Source: an uncultured Alistipes sp. (lineage in GTDB: Bacteria; Bacteroidota; Bacteroidia; Bacteroidales; Rikenellaceae). From it: 64,000 nucleotides of DNA. Made by a program: the position numbers and the translations under genes. This document shows, piece by piece, positions 54,125-63,226 of the stretch (positions within the stretch are counted from its first letter, which is position 1; each line of letters starts with the position of its first letter). The notes beneath the pieces are model-generated. The model was not told the origin of the DNA. It worked only from the letters and a program-made list of their open reading frames with translations, and ran no database searches. The stretch is taken from positions 1 through 64,000 of the forward strand of contig UQYM01000004.1 in the NCBI GenBank assembly GCA_900545315.1. The letters are read 5' to 3'.

Positions 54125-56992
54125 TTATTTATTATCTTCTTCATAAAGAGGATCACAAGTACACTGCAGGTGACGGTCACCGTATCCGCCATCGATCTTC
54201 GTCACATAGGGGAAGAACTTGCTCTCACGGATCCAAGACAACGGGAAGGCCGCTTTTTCACGGCTGTAAGGATGGCTCCACGCATCAGATGCCAACTCAA
54301 CAGCCGTATGAGGTGCCATCTTGACGACATTGTCATCGATATCGGCTTTACCGTCACGAATCTCTTCGCACTCATGTTTGATAGCCACCAACGCCTCCAT
54401 AAAGCGATCCAGTTCAGCTTTCGGTTCGCTTTCAGTCGGCTCAACCATCAAGGTCTCATGTACCGGGAACGAAAGGGTCGGCGCATGGAAACCATAATCC
54501 ATCAACCGACGTGCAATATCGGCACACTCAACTCCACCAAACTCCTTACGGAAGTGGCGCAGGTCAAGAATCATTTCGTGACCGACACGTCCTGTCTCGC
54601 CGGTGTAAACCACATCGTATTCACCCTTCAAAGCCGATGCCATATAGTTGGCATTGACAATTGCCATTTCAGTTACACGACGCAGACCATTTGCGCCCAA
54701 CATCTTGATGTAACCGTAAGTGATCGGCAGGATCGAAGCACTACCAAACGGAGCAGCTGCCACAGCGGTAATACCGTTCCGGCCACCGGTCTGTACAATA
54801 GCGTGTCCCGGCAGGAACTCTACCAAATGCTGTGCCACACAGATCGGACCAACGCCCGGACCACCACCACCATGCGGAATTGCAAAGGTCTTGTGCAGGT
54901 TCAGGTGGCAGACATCGGCTCCAATGTAACCCGGGTTGGTCAAACCGACCTGAGCATTCATGTTGGCGCCATCCATATAGACCTGACCGCCATTTTCGTG
55001 GACAATCTCAACGATCTCGCGAATACGGTTCTCGAAGACACCATGCGTTGACGGATAGGTCACCATGATGCAGGCCAGGTTGCTGGCATTGGCCTCAGCT
55101 TTGGCACGCAGATCATCGATATCGATATTACCGGCATCGTCGCACGCAACGGTCACCGTGTGCATACCGGCCATCGTAGCCGACGCAGGGTTGGTACCGT
55201 GAGCCGATGCAGGAATCAACGCTATATTACGGAATCCCTGACCACGACTCTGGTGGTAAGCGCGAATCACCATCAGACCGGAATACTCACCAGTAGCACC
55301 CGAATTGGGTTGCAACGAAACTCCTGCAAAACCAGTAATCGTCGCCAGATCTTTGGAGAGTTCGTTGATCATCTCCATATACCCTTCGGCCTGATCGGCA
55401 GGGACAAACGGGTGAATGTTTCCAAACTCGGCCCAGCTTAGCGGCATCATGGTAACGGCCGGATTCAATTTCATTGTGCAAGAGCCCAACGAAATCATGC
55501 TGTCGGCCAGCGAAATATCACGATGCTCCAACCTCTTGATGTAACGCATCATGTCGGTTTCGCTGTGGTATTTTTTGAAGACCGGTTCGGTCAAATAGGC
55601 CGATGTACGCTGCAAGCTCTTGGTGATATGACTCTCTTCTACGATCTCTTTAAGCGGAGTAAACTTCTTGCCTGCAGCCTTCGCAAAGATCGACAGTACG
55701 GTATTGACCTCTGCCAGGTTTGACACCTCATCGAAACTCATCCGGATCAAGTTCTCGTCCACATAGAAGAAGTTGATCTTCTGTTCCAGAGCCAAAGGAC
55801 GGATCTTTTCGGCGCTGGCCTCCACCTCAATGGTATCGAAGAAGCTATGGGTTGAGAGCTTATAACCCAATTTCTCCAGACCTTCGGCAGCAGCTACGGC
55901 ATGCGAATGGGCGTTCAGAGCAATGCGGCGAATGCCTTCCGGACCATGATAGACCGCAAAGAAGCCGGCCATCGTGGCCAACAGCGCCTGAGCTGTGCAG
56001 ATATTTGAGGTGGCACGTTCACGTTTGATATGCTGCTCACGCATCTGGAGCGCCATACGCAACGCTTTGTTTCCCAAACGGTCGATCGAAACACCGATGA
56101 TACGACCCGGCATATTCCGTTTGTAAACGTCACGTGTTGCCAGATAAGCTGCATGCGGACCACCGAAGCCCATCGGAATACCGAAACGCTGCGTGGATCC
56201 AACCACAATATCAGCACCCCACTCGCCCGGAGCCTTCAGCAGAGCCAGACTCAAAATGTCAGCTGCTACGGTAACCAATACCCCACGGCTGTGAGCGGCA
56301 GCGGTAAAGTCTTCGTAATCGCGCACCTCACCGTTGGCTGCCGGGTACTGTACAATCGCACCGAACTCACGTCCTGTGAAGGTGTAGTTATCGTACCGAT
56401 CGCTGATGATCTCGATACCGAACGGTTCGCTACGAGTCAACAGCAGATCCAGGGTCTGCGGGAAGATGTTCTCATCGACAAAGAGCACGTTACGGCCCTC
56501 TTTGACCGCTTCACGCGAACGGAGCGCGAACATCATCAACATGGCTTCGGCAGCTGCAGTTGCCTCATCCAACAGCGAGCAGTTGCTCACCTCCATCCCG
56601 GTCAGGCTGATGACAGCGGTTTGGAAGTTAAGCAGGGCCTCGAGACGACCTTGCGAAATTTCCGCCTGATAGGGCGTATATGAGGTATACCATGCAGGAT
56701 TTTCGAAAACGTTACGCAGGATGACAGCTGGCGAGGCTGTTCCGTAATAGCCCATACCGATCAAACTGCGGTAGATTTTATTTTTGCGGCTGATCTCACG
56801 GATGTGGTTGGTGAACTCATATTCGCTCATTCCTTCAGCCGGCAGATCGAGTGGCTGTTTGAGGCGGATTGTCGCGGGAACTACCTGCGAAATCAGCTCC
56901 TCAACACTCTTAACGCCAATCACCTTGAGCATCTCAGCAAGCTCCTGATCGTTCATTCCGATGTGGCGTTCAACAAACTTATCTTGTGACAT
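54125..56992 (-). CDS. gcvP: Glycine dehydrogenase (aminomethyl-transferring), P protein
   Basis: The P protein of the glycine cleavage system decarboxylates glycine using pyridoxal phosphate. The 955-residue chain is the fused form: an N-terminal half (KFVERHIGMNDQELAEML, YTPYQAEISQGRLEALLNFQ) and a C-terminal half with QPNSGATGEYSGL and CHLNLHKTFAIPHGGGGPG, where Lys holds the cofactor. The H, T and L proteins are not in this window. The longest frame starts at 57058, but the ATG at 56992 (MSQDKFVERHIG) is the family start. Confidence 0.97.
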   Translation of the reverse strand: MSQDKFVERHIGMNDQELAEMLKVIGVKSVEELISQVVPATIRLKQPLDLPAEGMSEYEFTNHIREISRKNKIYRSLIGMGYYGTASPAVILRNVFENPAWYTSYTPYQAEISQGRLEALLNFQTAVISLTGMEVSNCSLLDEATAAAEAMLMMFALRSREAVKEGRNVLFVDENIFPQTLDLLLTRSEPFGIEIISDRYDNYTFTGREFGAIVQYPAANGEVRDYEDFTAAAHSRGVLVTVAADILSLALLKAPGEWGADIVVGSTQRFGIPMGFGGPHAAYLATRDVYKRNMPGRIIGVSIDRLGNKALRMALQMREQHIKRERATSNICTAQALLATMAGFFAVYHGPEGIRRIALNAHSHAVAAAEGLEKLGYKLSTHSFFDTIEVEASAEKIRPLALEQKINFFYVDENLIRMSFDEVSNLAEVNTVLSIFAKAAGKKFTPLKEIVEESHITKSLQRTSAYLTEPVFKKYHSETDMMRYIKRLEHRDISLADSMISLGSCTMKLNPAVTMMPLSWAEFGNIHPFVPADQAEGYMEMINELSKDLATITGFAGVSLQPNSGATGEYSGLMVIRAYHQSRGQGFRNIALIPASAHGTNPASATMAGMHTVTVACDDAGNIDIDDLRAKAEANASNLACIMVTYPSTHGVFENRIREIVEIVHENGGQVYMDGANMNAQVGLTNPGYIGADVCHLNLHKTFAIPHGGGGPGVGPICVAQHLVEFLPGHAIVQTGGRNGITAVAAAPFGSASILPITYGYIKMLGANGLRRVTEMAIVNANYMASALKGEYDVVYTGETGRVGHEMILDLRHFRKEFGGVECADIARRLMDYGFHAPTLSFPVHETLMVEPTESEPKAELDRFMEALVAIKHECEEIRDGKADIDDNVVKMAPHTAVELASDAWSHPYSREKAAFPLSWIRESKFFPYVTKIDGGYGDRHLQCTCDPLYEEDNK

Positions 56993-57644
56993 ATATATAA
57001 ATGTTATGATTCGTTCCGATCCAATCAAAACAGACAGGGGATTCGCCTCATGAAACAATCCCCTAAAAAACGGTACAAAACTACGAAACTTTCCCGGCGA
57101 AACAAAGGTTTTCCCCGAAGTTCGAGACAGAGCCTCAACACTTTTTCACATGTCGTATCGCGATATAGCCCATTTTCCGTTGCATTTCGGCTGACATCAC
57201 TGCTCCATCGTTCAACAGATACACAACGGCAGTCCAACCTCTGCCTCCCGCTAACCGTTGCCAATCCTTTCCAGTCCCAATTACGGCTATGCAATCTTTG
57301 GAGGCCTGGAGACCCGCCGGAGATTTGGTTTTTGCGCAGGCCTGAAAATAGCCTGCAATTACACCTTGTATTGTATTGCGGGTATTTCAGCTGGCCATCC
57401 GCAACATATCCCAAAGCAATCACAAGTAAGGCCCCTACGTCCTGGGAGTAAACTTTTTATCGTACACAGCAAACACCTTGTCCGATAGCTTCTCAAGCTT
57501 TTCCGGTTTTCGTCGTCACGAGGCATCGACAATTCCAATAAAATTTCTTCGATTGCGCCATAAAGCGTAACGGCATCCCCACAGTGCAAGCGGTACACCC
57601 TTCAATGTGACCGGCCCGACTGAATCGATCATTCCCGGACAAAC
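56993..57644. other. Spacer between gcvP and the nucleoside kinase gene
   Basis: It contains the gcvP promoter. I see no other gene, and no glycine riboswitch could be recognised in the leader. Confidence 0.5.
57076..57106 (-). promoter_or_regulatory. Promoter of gcvP
   Basis: On the minus strand TTTG (57103-57106), exactly 19 nt, then TAGTTTTG (57076-57083) fit the consensus. The leader would be about 75 nt. Confidence 0.75.
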
Positions 57645-59321
57645 CTAATAAGTAAAGCTGCTGCCCCCGATAAATTCCCGCAGAATCGAGGTAGGCGGAA
57701 TCTCCTTTCCATTGAGCGGTGTAAACTGATCGAGGAACTTGAGCAGACGACGAGCCTCCCCATATTCAGGCATCGTATCGGGAACCTCATGCAACAGCGG
57801 CTCGATATAGCTCTTCAAAACAGCAATCTCGTAAAACAGCGACGAGTTGAACATCACATCGGCCTGCTCCTGATTGGGGAAAATATGGCGATCCTCTCCC
57901 CTTCGCACACTCTCCCAACGGCGCAACGTGGCCGTTGCATCGCTGCCACGCGTATTGTAATCACGGACAATACGACGAATCAACCGGTTGTCGGTCGTCG
58001 CGATACGGTTCATATTGTCCATCGAGATCGAGGTAAAGGCCGAAACGTAGATCTTGAACTTCAAGTTGTTATCAATATGCGGGGTCAGCCCGGGGTTCAA
58101 GCCGTGAATACCCTCGATGATGATCACCGAACGATCGTCCATTTTGAGTCGGTTTCCGTCAAACACACGTTTGCCCGTAATGAAATCATAACGCGGCACT
58201 TCAACCTCTTCCCCATTGAGCAGCTGCATCAACTGTTTATTGAAGAGTTCAATATCAATTGCTTCGAGTGCCTCATAGTCATACTCGCCCTTTTCATCTT
58301 TCGGGGTAAGTTCCCGATTGACAAAATAGTCATCTAGCGAGATGACCACCGGATGCATGCCCAAAATACGCAGTTGAATGCTCAGCCGTTTTGCAAAGGT
58401 GGTTTTACCGCTGGAAGAGGGCCCGGAGATCAGCACGATACGCCCTCCGCCCTTCTCATTTGCTTCGGCAATCTGATCCGCAATGCTGGCCAACTTCTTC
58501 TCGTGGAAGGCCTCAGCAATCTTAATCAGATCCCCGCCCCCACCATTCAGAATACGGGCGTTGAGTACACCGATCGTCGCCACCCCGAGCACATCGACCC
58601 AACGCGTATATTCGTTGAACACATCGAACATCTTGCGTTGCGGCACCATGTGCTCGAGTTCCGTGGGGTTGGTCCGACAGGGAACCGACAGGTGCATGCC
58701 CTTATAATATTTATGCAGTCCGAACAGCGGTACATACGCGCTGCTCGGAGCCAGCGAGCCATAAAAATAACCGGCCAAATCGGCCATCATATAGAGGGTC
58801 ACATACAGGTGCGGCCGGGTCTCGAGCAGAGCGATCTTATCCGGCATACCCAGTTTGGTGTACAACTGGATTGCCTCTTCCGAACGCAGCTTTTGACGAA
58901 TGATCGGAATATCCTGGGCCACCAACTCGTGCATGCGATTCTCAATCGCTTTGAGCTGCTCCAAAGAGATCTCCTCCATTCCCTCGATCTCACAATAGAA
59001 CCCTTTGGCAACGGAGTGTTTGATGTGGAGACGCTGTCCGGGGAAGAGATCTCGCACCGCCTTCTGCAACACGAAAAAGAGGGTCCGCTGATAGACGCGC
59101 ATTCCCTCAAAATGGGTAATATCGACAAAGCGTAACGAAACCGGATTGAATATCTGATAATACAACTCTTTGAGCCGATTATTGACATAGGCGGCCAAGA
59201 ACGGTGTTTCACTTTTACTCTTCAGGGCCAGCATCGACAACACCTCGGAGAGAGTTGTACCGGGCTTAACGTGCAACTCGCTACCGGAATTTTCACAATA
59301 TATCTTAACTGTCTCTTCCAT
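57645..59321 (-). CDS. TGS-domain nucleoside (uridine kinase-like) kinase
   Basis: This 558-residue protein is the long uridine-kinase-like form found in Bacteroidetes. It starts with a TGS/ubiquitin-like domain (VKIYCENSGSELHVKPGTTL), followed by a region like the second domain of threonyl-tRNA synthetase (HIKHSVAKGFYCEIEG). Then comes a P-loop kinase domain with LISGPSSSGKTTFAKRLSIQL, SLDDYFVN and VIIIEGIHGLN. It probably phosphorylates uridine or another nucleoside. The ATG at 59348 lies in the -7 box, so 59321 was chosen. Confidence 0.9.
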   Translation of the reverse strand: MEETVKIYCENSGSELHVKPGTTLSEVLSMLALKSKSETPFLAAYVNNRLKELYYQIFNPVSLRFVDITHFEGMRVYQRTLFFVLQKAVRDLFPGQRLHIKHSVAKGFYCEIEGMEEISLEQLKAIENRMHELVAQDIPIIRQKLRSEEAIQLYTKLGMPDKIALLETRPHLYVTLYMMADLAGYFYGSLAPSSAYVPLFGLHKYYKGMHLSVPCRTNPTELEHMVPQRKMFDVFNEYTRWVDVLGVATIGVLNARILNGGGGDLIKIAEAFHEKKLASIADQIAEANEKGGGRIVLISGPSSSGKTTFAKRLSIQLRILGMHPVVISLDDYFVNRELTPKDEKGEYDYEALEAIDIELFNKQLMQLLNGEEVEVPRYDFITGKRVFDGNRLKMDDRSVIIIEGIHGLNPGLTPHIDNNLKFKIYVSAFTSISMDNMNRIATTDNRLIRRIVRDYNTRGSDATATLRRWESVRRGEDRHIFPNQEQADVMFNSSLFYEIAVLKSYIEPLLHEVPDTMPEYGEARRLLKFLDQFTPLNGKEIPPTSILREFIGGSSFTY

Positions 59322-59341
59322 CTCAGTTGTTTTTACGAATA

Positions 59342-59349
59342 CAAACATA
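59342..59349 (-). promoter_or_regulatory. -7 box for the nucleoside kinase gene
   Basis: The minus strand reads TATGTTTG, matching TAnnTTTG, 20 nt before the chosen start codon. Confidence 0.55.
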
Positions 59350-59661
59350 ACGCCTGCGCGGTAAAGTTGTTATGCCTATTTGTCGGCAATACCCCTCTGA
59401 ACGACAAATTTCAGATCCAGGCAGCTGCCGCCTCGAAGGGAATCTCCTCAAACAATGGAATCGTATCTACCACAAACCGTGCAGGATTCTTCTCCATACC
59501 GTGCACACCAGCCCCCATAAGCTAAACTTCTCTATGTGCAGCCAAACAGAATCACACCCAACACGTTCAGCACAACAATCTCACCCCGTTCAAAAGGCCA
59601 TTAAAGGTAACCAAAATCCACTAAAAACACGAAAAATCAGCCACTTTTCATCGCGAAAGAC

Positions 59662-59690
59662 TTGATTTTCCGAAAAAAACACTACCTTTG
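59662..59690 (+). promoter_or_regulatory. Promoter of rpsA
   Basis: TTG (59662-59664), 18 nt, then TACCTTTG (59683-59690) fit the pattern. Transcription from about 59697 gives a leader of about 105 nt. Confidence 0.7.
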
Positions 59691-59803
59691 TCGCGCTTTG
59701 GGTGGAGTGTGCTCGATTTTTCGAGAGAAGATCCCGGCACGCTGTGCGACAAAGTTCTACAAATAATGTCTAACACATTAGTTATCAAAAACATTTTTAT
59801 CAC

Positions 59804-61681
59804 ATGGCAACTAAAACAGAAACTCAGCAGGCTACCGTAGCCGCTCCGGCCAACCTCGAGACGTTCGACTGGAACGCTTTCGAGAATGACAGCGCCATCT
59901 ACAACGCCCCCAAAGAGGAGATCGAAGCCAAATACGATCAGACTCTTTCTAAAGTACAGGTAGGCGAAGTTGTAGAGGGTACCGTTATCGGCCTCAACAA
60001 ACGCGAAGTGGTCGTTAATATCGGCTACAAATCGGAAGGTATTATTCCTATCAGCGAATTCCGCTACAACCCCGAACTGGCCGTAGGCGAAAAAGTAGAG
60101 GTGTATGTAGAGAGCGCTGAGGATAAAAAAGGCCAGCTGGTCCTCTCACATAAAAAAGCTCGTCAGCTCCGCTCTTGGGATCGTGTCAACGAGGCTCTGG
60201 AGAAAGACGAAGTTATCAAGGGTTACATCAAATGCCGTACGAAGGGCGGTATGATCGTCGATGTATTCGGTATCGAGGCCTTCTTGCCCGGTTCTCAGAT
60301 CGACGTTAAACCGATCCGCGATTACGATATGTACGTCGGCAAAACTATGGAATTCAAGGTGGTTAAGATCAACCAGGAGTTCCGTAACGTAGTGGTTTCG
60401 CACAAGGCTCTGATCGAGGCCGAACTCGAGGCTCAGAAGAAAGAGATCATGTCAAAACTCGAAAAAGGTCAGATCCTTGAAGGTACCGTCAAAAATATCA
60501 CCTCTTACGGTGTATTCATCGACTTGGGCGGCGTAGACGGTCTGATCCACATCACCGACCTGAGCTGGGGCCGTGTAAATCACCCCGAAGAGATCGTCAA
60601 ACTCGATCAGAAGCTCAACGTCGTTATCCTCGACTTCGACGATGCCAAGAAACGTATCGCTCTGGGTCTGAAACAGCTTACTCCCCATCCTTGGGACGCT
60701 CTGGATCCCAACCTCAAAGTTGGTGACAAGGTTAAAGGCCGCGTAGTGGTAATGGCCGACTACGGTGCATTCGTTGAGATCACTCCGGGTGTTGAAGGTC
60801 TGATCCACGTATCGGAGATGTCATGGAGCCAGCACCTGCGTTCAGCTCAGGAATTCCTGAAAGTTGGCGACGAGGTAGAGGCCGTTATCCTGACCCTCGA
60901 CCACGAGGAGCGCAAGATGTCACTGGGTATCAAACAGCTGACCCCCGATCCTTGGGCTGACATCGAGACCAAATATGCTGTGGGCACTCGCCACACCGCT
61001 AAAGTTCGCAACTTCACCAATTTCGGTGTATTCGTTGAGATCGAAGAGGGTATCGACGGTCTGATCCACATCTCAGATCTGAGCTGGACCAAGAAGATCA
61101 AACACCCGTCAGAGTTTACTCAGATCGGTGCCGATATCGACGTTGTCGTTTTGGAGATCGACAAAGAGAACCGTCGTCTGAGCCTGGGTCACAAACAGCT
61201 CGAAGAGAATCCTTGGAATGCTTTCGAGCAGCAGTTTGCCGTTGACACCGTTCACACCGGTACCATCACCGAGATGAACGACAAAGGCGCCGTAGTATCT
61301 TTGGGTGAGAACCTCGAGGGCTTTGCTCCGGCAAAACAGCTCGTTAAAGAGGACGGCACCACCGCTAAAGTTGGTGAGACATTGGAATTCAAAGTTGTTG
61401 AGTTCTCGAAGGCAACCAAACGCATCATCTTGTCGCACACTCGTCTGCATGAAGATGTAAAACGTGCAGAGGCTCAGGCTGAGATCGCAGAGAAGAAACG
61501 CGCTGATGAGGCTGCCAAAGACTCTGTTAAGAAACTCAACGCTTCGATCGAGAAGACCACTTTGGGTGACATCTCCGGTTTGGCTGAGTTGAAGGCCAAA
61601 ATGGAAGCTGCCGAGAAGCCCCAGAAAGCCGCTAAAAAGGCTGAGGCTGCAGAGGCTGTCGCTGAAACCGAAGAGAAATAG
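59804..61681 (+). CDS. rpsA: 30S ribosomal protein S1
   Basis: S1 binds mRNA on the small subunit and helps start translation, which matters in a phylum with weak Shine-Dalgarno sequences. The 625-residue protein has six S1 (OB-fold) repeats between residues about 50 and 560, each with VGEVVEGTV-, GVFIDLGGVDGLIHITDLSW- or GAFVEITPGVEGLIHVSEMSW-type segments. The C-terminal 65 residues are Ala/Lys/Glu-rich. A long leader precedes it. rnz begins 12 nt after its stop codon. Confidence 0.97.
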   Translation: MATKTETQQATVAAPANLETFDWNAFENDSAIYNAPKEEIEAKYDQTLSKVQVGEVVEGTVIGLNKREVVVNIGYKSEGIIPISEFRYNPELAVGEKVEVYVESAEDKKGQLVLSHKKARQLRSWDRVNEALEKDEVIKGYIKCRTKGGMIVDVFGIEAFLPGSQIDVKPIRDYDMYVGKTMEFKVVKINQEFRNVVVSHKALIEAELEAQKKEIMSKLEKGQILEGTVKNITSYGVFIDLGGVDGLIHITDLSWGRVNHPEEIVKLDQKLNVVILDFDDAKKRIALGLKQLTPHPWDALDPNLKVGDKVKGRVVVMADYGAFVEITPGVEGLIHVSEMSWSQHLRSAQEFLKVGDEVEAVILTLDHEERKMSLGIKQLTPDPWADIETKYAVGTRHTAKVRNFTNFGVFVEIEEGIDGLIHISDLSWTKKIKHPSEFTQIGADIDVVVLEIDKENRRLSLGHKQLEENPWNAFEQQFAVDTVHTGTITEMNDKGAVVSLGENLEGFAPAKQLVKEDGTTAKVGETLEFKVVEFSKATKRIILSHTRLHEDVKRAEAQAEIAEKKRADEAAKDSVKKLNASIEKTTLGDISGLAELKAKMEAAEKPQKAAKKAEAAEAVAETEEK

Positions 61682-61693
61682 TGAAATCTATCT

Positions 61694-62626
61694 ATGACGT
61701 TTCGGGTTACCATATTGGGTAGCAGTTCGGCCTTGCCGACTCCGAAACGCAATCCATCTGCTCATGCACTCAATGTGCATGAGCAGTTTTTTTTGATCGA
61801 TTGCGGAGAAGGGACGCAAAAGCAGCTTCGCAAATGTGGAATCAATCCGCTAAAGTTGAAAGCAGTCTTCATCTCGCACCTGCATGGAGATCATGTGTAC
61901 GGTCTTTTCGGTCTGATTTCGACCATGGGCCTGATGGGACGACGCACACCGCTACCGGTATATGCTCCTAAACCTTTCGACGAGATATTGGCCTGCCACC
62001 TCAAATATTTCGACAGTGCCCTGCCTTATGAGGTGCAGTGGCACGAGGTGCACACCCGCCAGCACGAACTGCTGTATGAAAACAAGACGCTGGAGGTGTG
62101 GTCCATTCCGCTGCGCCATCGCGTTCCAGCGGCAGGTTTCCGGTTCCAAGAGAAGAGACCGCCCCTGAACCTGCGCAAGGAGGCTATCGAAACGTACGGA
62201 TTGGGAATTGCACAACGGGTGGCAGCTAAACGGGGCGAAGATCTGCTGCTCGAGGATGGATGCCTCATCCCCAACAGCGAACTAACCTACACGCCCTATC
62301 GGGAGCGCAGTTACGCCTATTTGAGTGATACGCTTTACTCGGCCAAAGCGGTTAAGTTAGTACAAGGGGTTGATCTGCTCTACCACGAAGCGACCTTTGC
62401 CGAGGCAGACAAGGGCATGGCTCGTGAAACAGGCCACTCCACCACCCTGCAAGCTGCCAAGGCAGCGCGTGAGGCTCAAGCCGGCAAGCTGTTGATCGGG
62501 CACTTCTCCTCTCGCTATAAAGATGAGCAGGCGTTGGTGGCTGAAGCTCGAACCATTTTCCCCAACACGGAGGCGGTGATCGAAGGCCACAGCTACGACA
62601 TTCCCATCCTCAAAGAGAGACTTTAA
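61694..62626 (+). CDS. rnz: Ribonuclease Z
   Basis: RNase Z cuts the 3' trailer of tRNA precursors, which matters here because the tRNA gene in this window lacks an encoded CCA. The 310-residue metallo-beta-lactamase-fold protein has ILGSSSALPTPKRNPSA, FLIDCGEGTQKQLRK, the zinc motif HLHGDHVYGL, LYHEATF, ETGHSTTLQAAKAA and GHFSSRYKD. Its length matches the short bacterial form. It lies 12 nt after rpsA and is probably cotranscribed. Confidence 0.96.
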   Translation: MTFRVTILGSSSALPTPKRNPSAHALNVHEQFFLIDCGEGTQKQLRKCGINPLKLKAVFISHLHGDHVYGLFGLISTMGLMGRRTPLPVYAPKPFDEILACHLKYFDSALPYEVQWHEVHTRQHELLYENKTLEVWSIPLRHRVPAAGFRFQEKRPPLNLRKEAIETYGLGIAQRVAAKRGEDLLLEDGCLIPNSELTYTPYRERSYAYLSDTLYSAKAVKLVQGVDLLYHEATFAEADKGMARETGHSTTLQAAKAAREAQAGKLLIGHFSSRYKDEQALVAEARTIFPNTEAVIEGHSYDIPILKERL

Positions 62627-63226
62627 TATTGTTGAAGCGTACTTAACGGGGGATCATTGAAGAGTGAGTGACCACACGAATAGTCGTTCGTCATCGCGCA
62701 CAGAACAAAGAAAGGGCAGATAACTGAATCCGATTTATTAACTAAATGGATCCAGGCAATCAAGTTGTTTTGAAAAGCACAGCTGCAGGCAATATACGCC
62801 AATATTGCAGAAGCCTGCTTCTTTGAAGAGAAGGCGAGAGTCAAACACTGGATAATTCACAAATTGCTGCCCTCCACCCGACATATAGATTCAGCAGCGC
62901 TTTGGAACGTTCCAGACGATTCCTATCCACCGGAGCCACACAAAGCCAAACAGAGATCTTCAATATCCCGATATTTAGACCGAAATGGGAAAGGGAGGAA
63001 CGCGGTTAGGTTAAGATGAAGATTCTCATCGATTGGATACCGAGTACACTGTACCGCAATACTCCTCTTCGGCCACACAGGCTGCAATACCCGCTGGGAC
63101 CAGCGGCGGCAGAAAAGGCGTGACACAATTTTGTGCCGATTGACATCGTTTCATTTGTAACCAACAACATTCCCCAACCGGTTTTCCCCCACACCCAACA
63201 AATAGCTGCACACCTGCAACAAAACC
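62627..63226. other. Spacer between rnz and the Cof-type gene
   Basis: These 600 nt show no recognisable gene, strong terminator or consensus promoter. A short palindrome GGAACGTTCC occurs near 62900. Confidence 0.45.

Larger units (their letters stand above)
59322..59803. other. Divergent spacer before rpsA
   Basis: It contains divergent promoters for the kinase gene and rpsA, with a leader of about 105 nt before rpsA. A C-rich stretch lies at 59510-59600 on the + strand. Confidence 0.55.

Noticed and set aside
53717..55051. 444-codon open frame on the + strand opposite the FKBP and gcvP genes
   Set aside because: It is antisense to two clearly identified genes and spans their junction. 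Its product has no recognisable domain.
56993..57075. Possible glycine riboswitch in the gcvP leader
   Set aside because: The leader of about 75 nt is too short for a usual glycine riboswitch, and I saw no matching conserved core.
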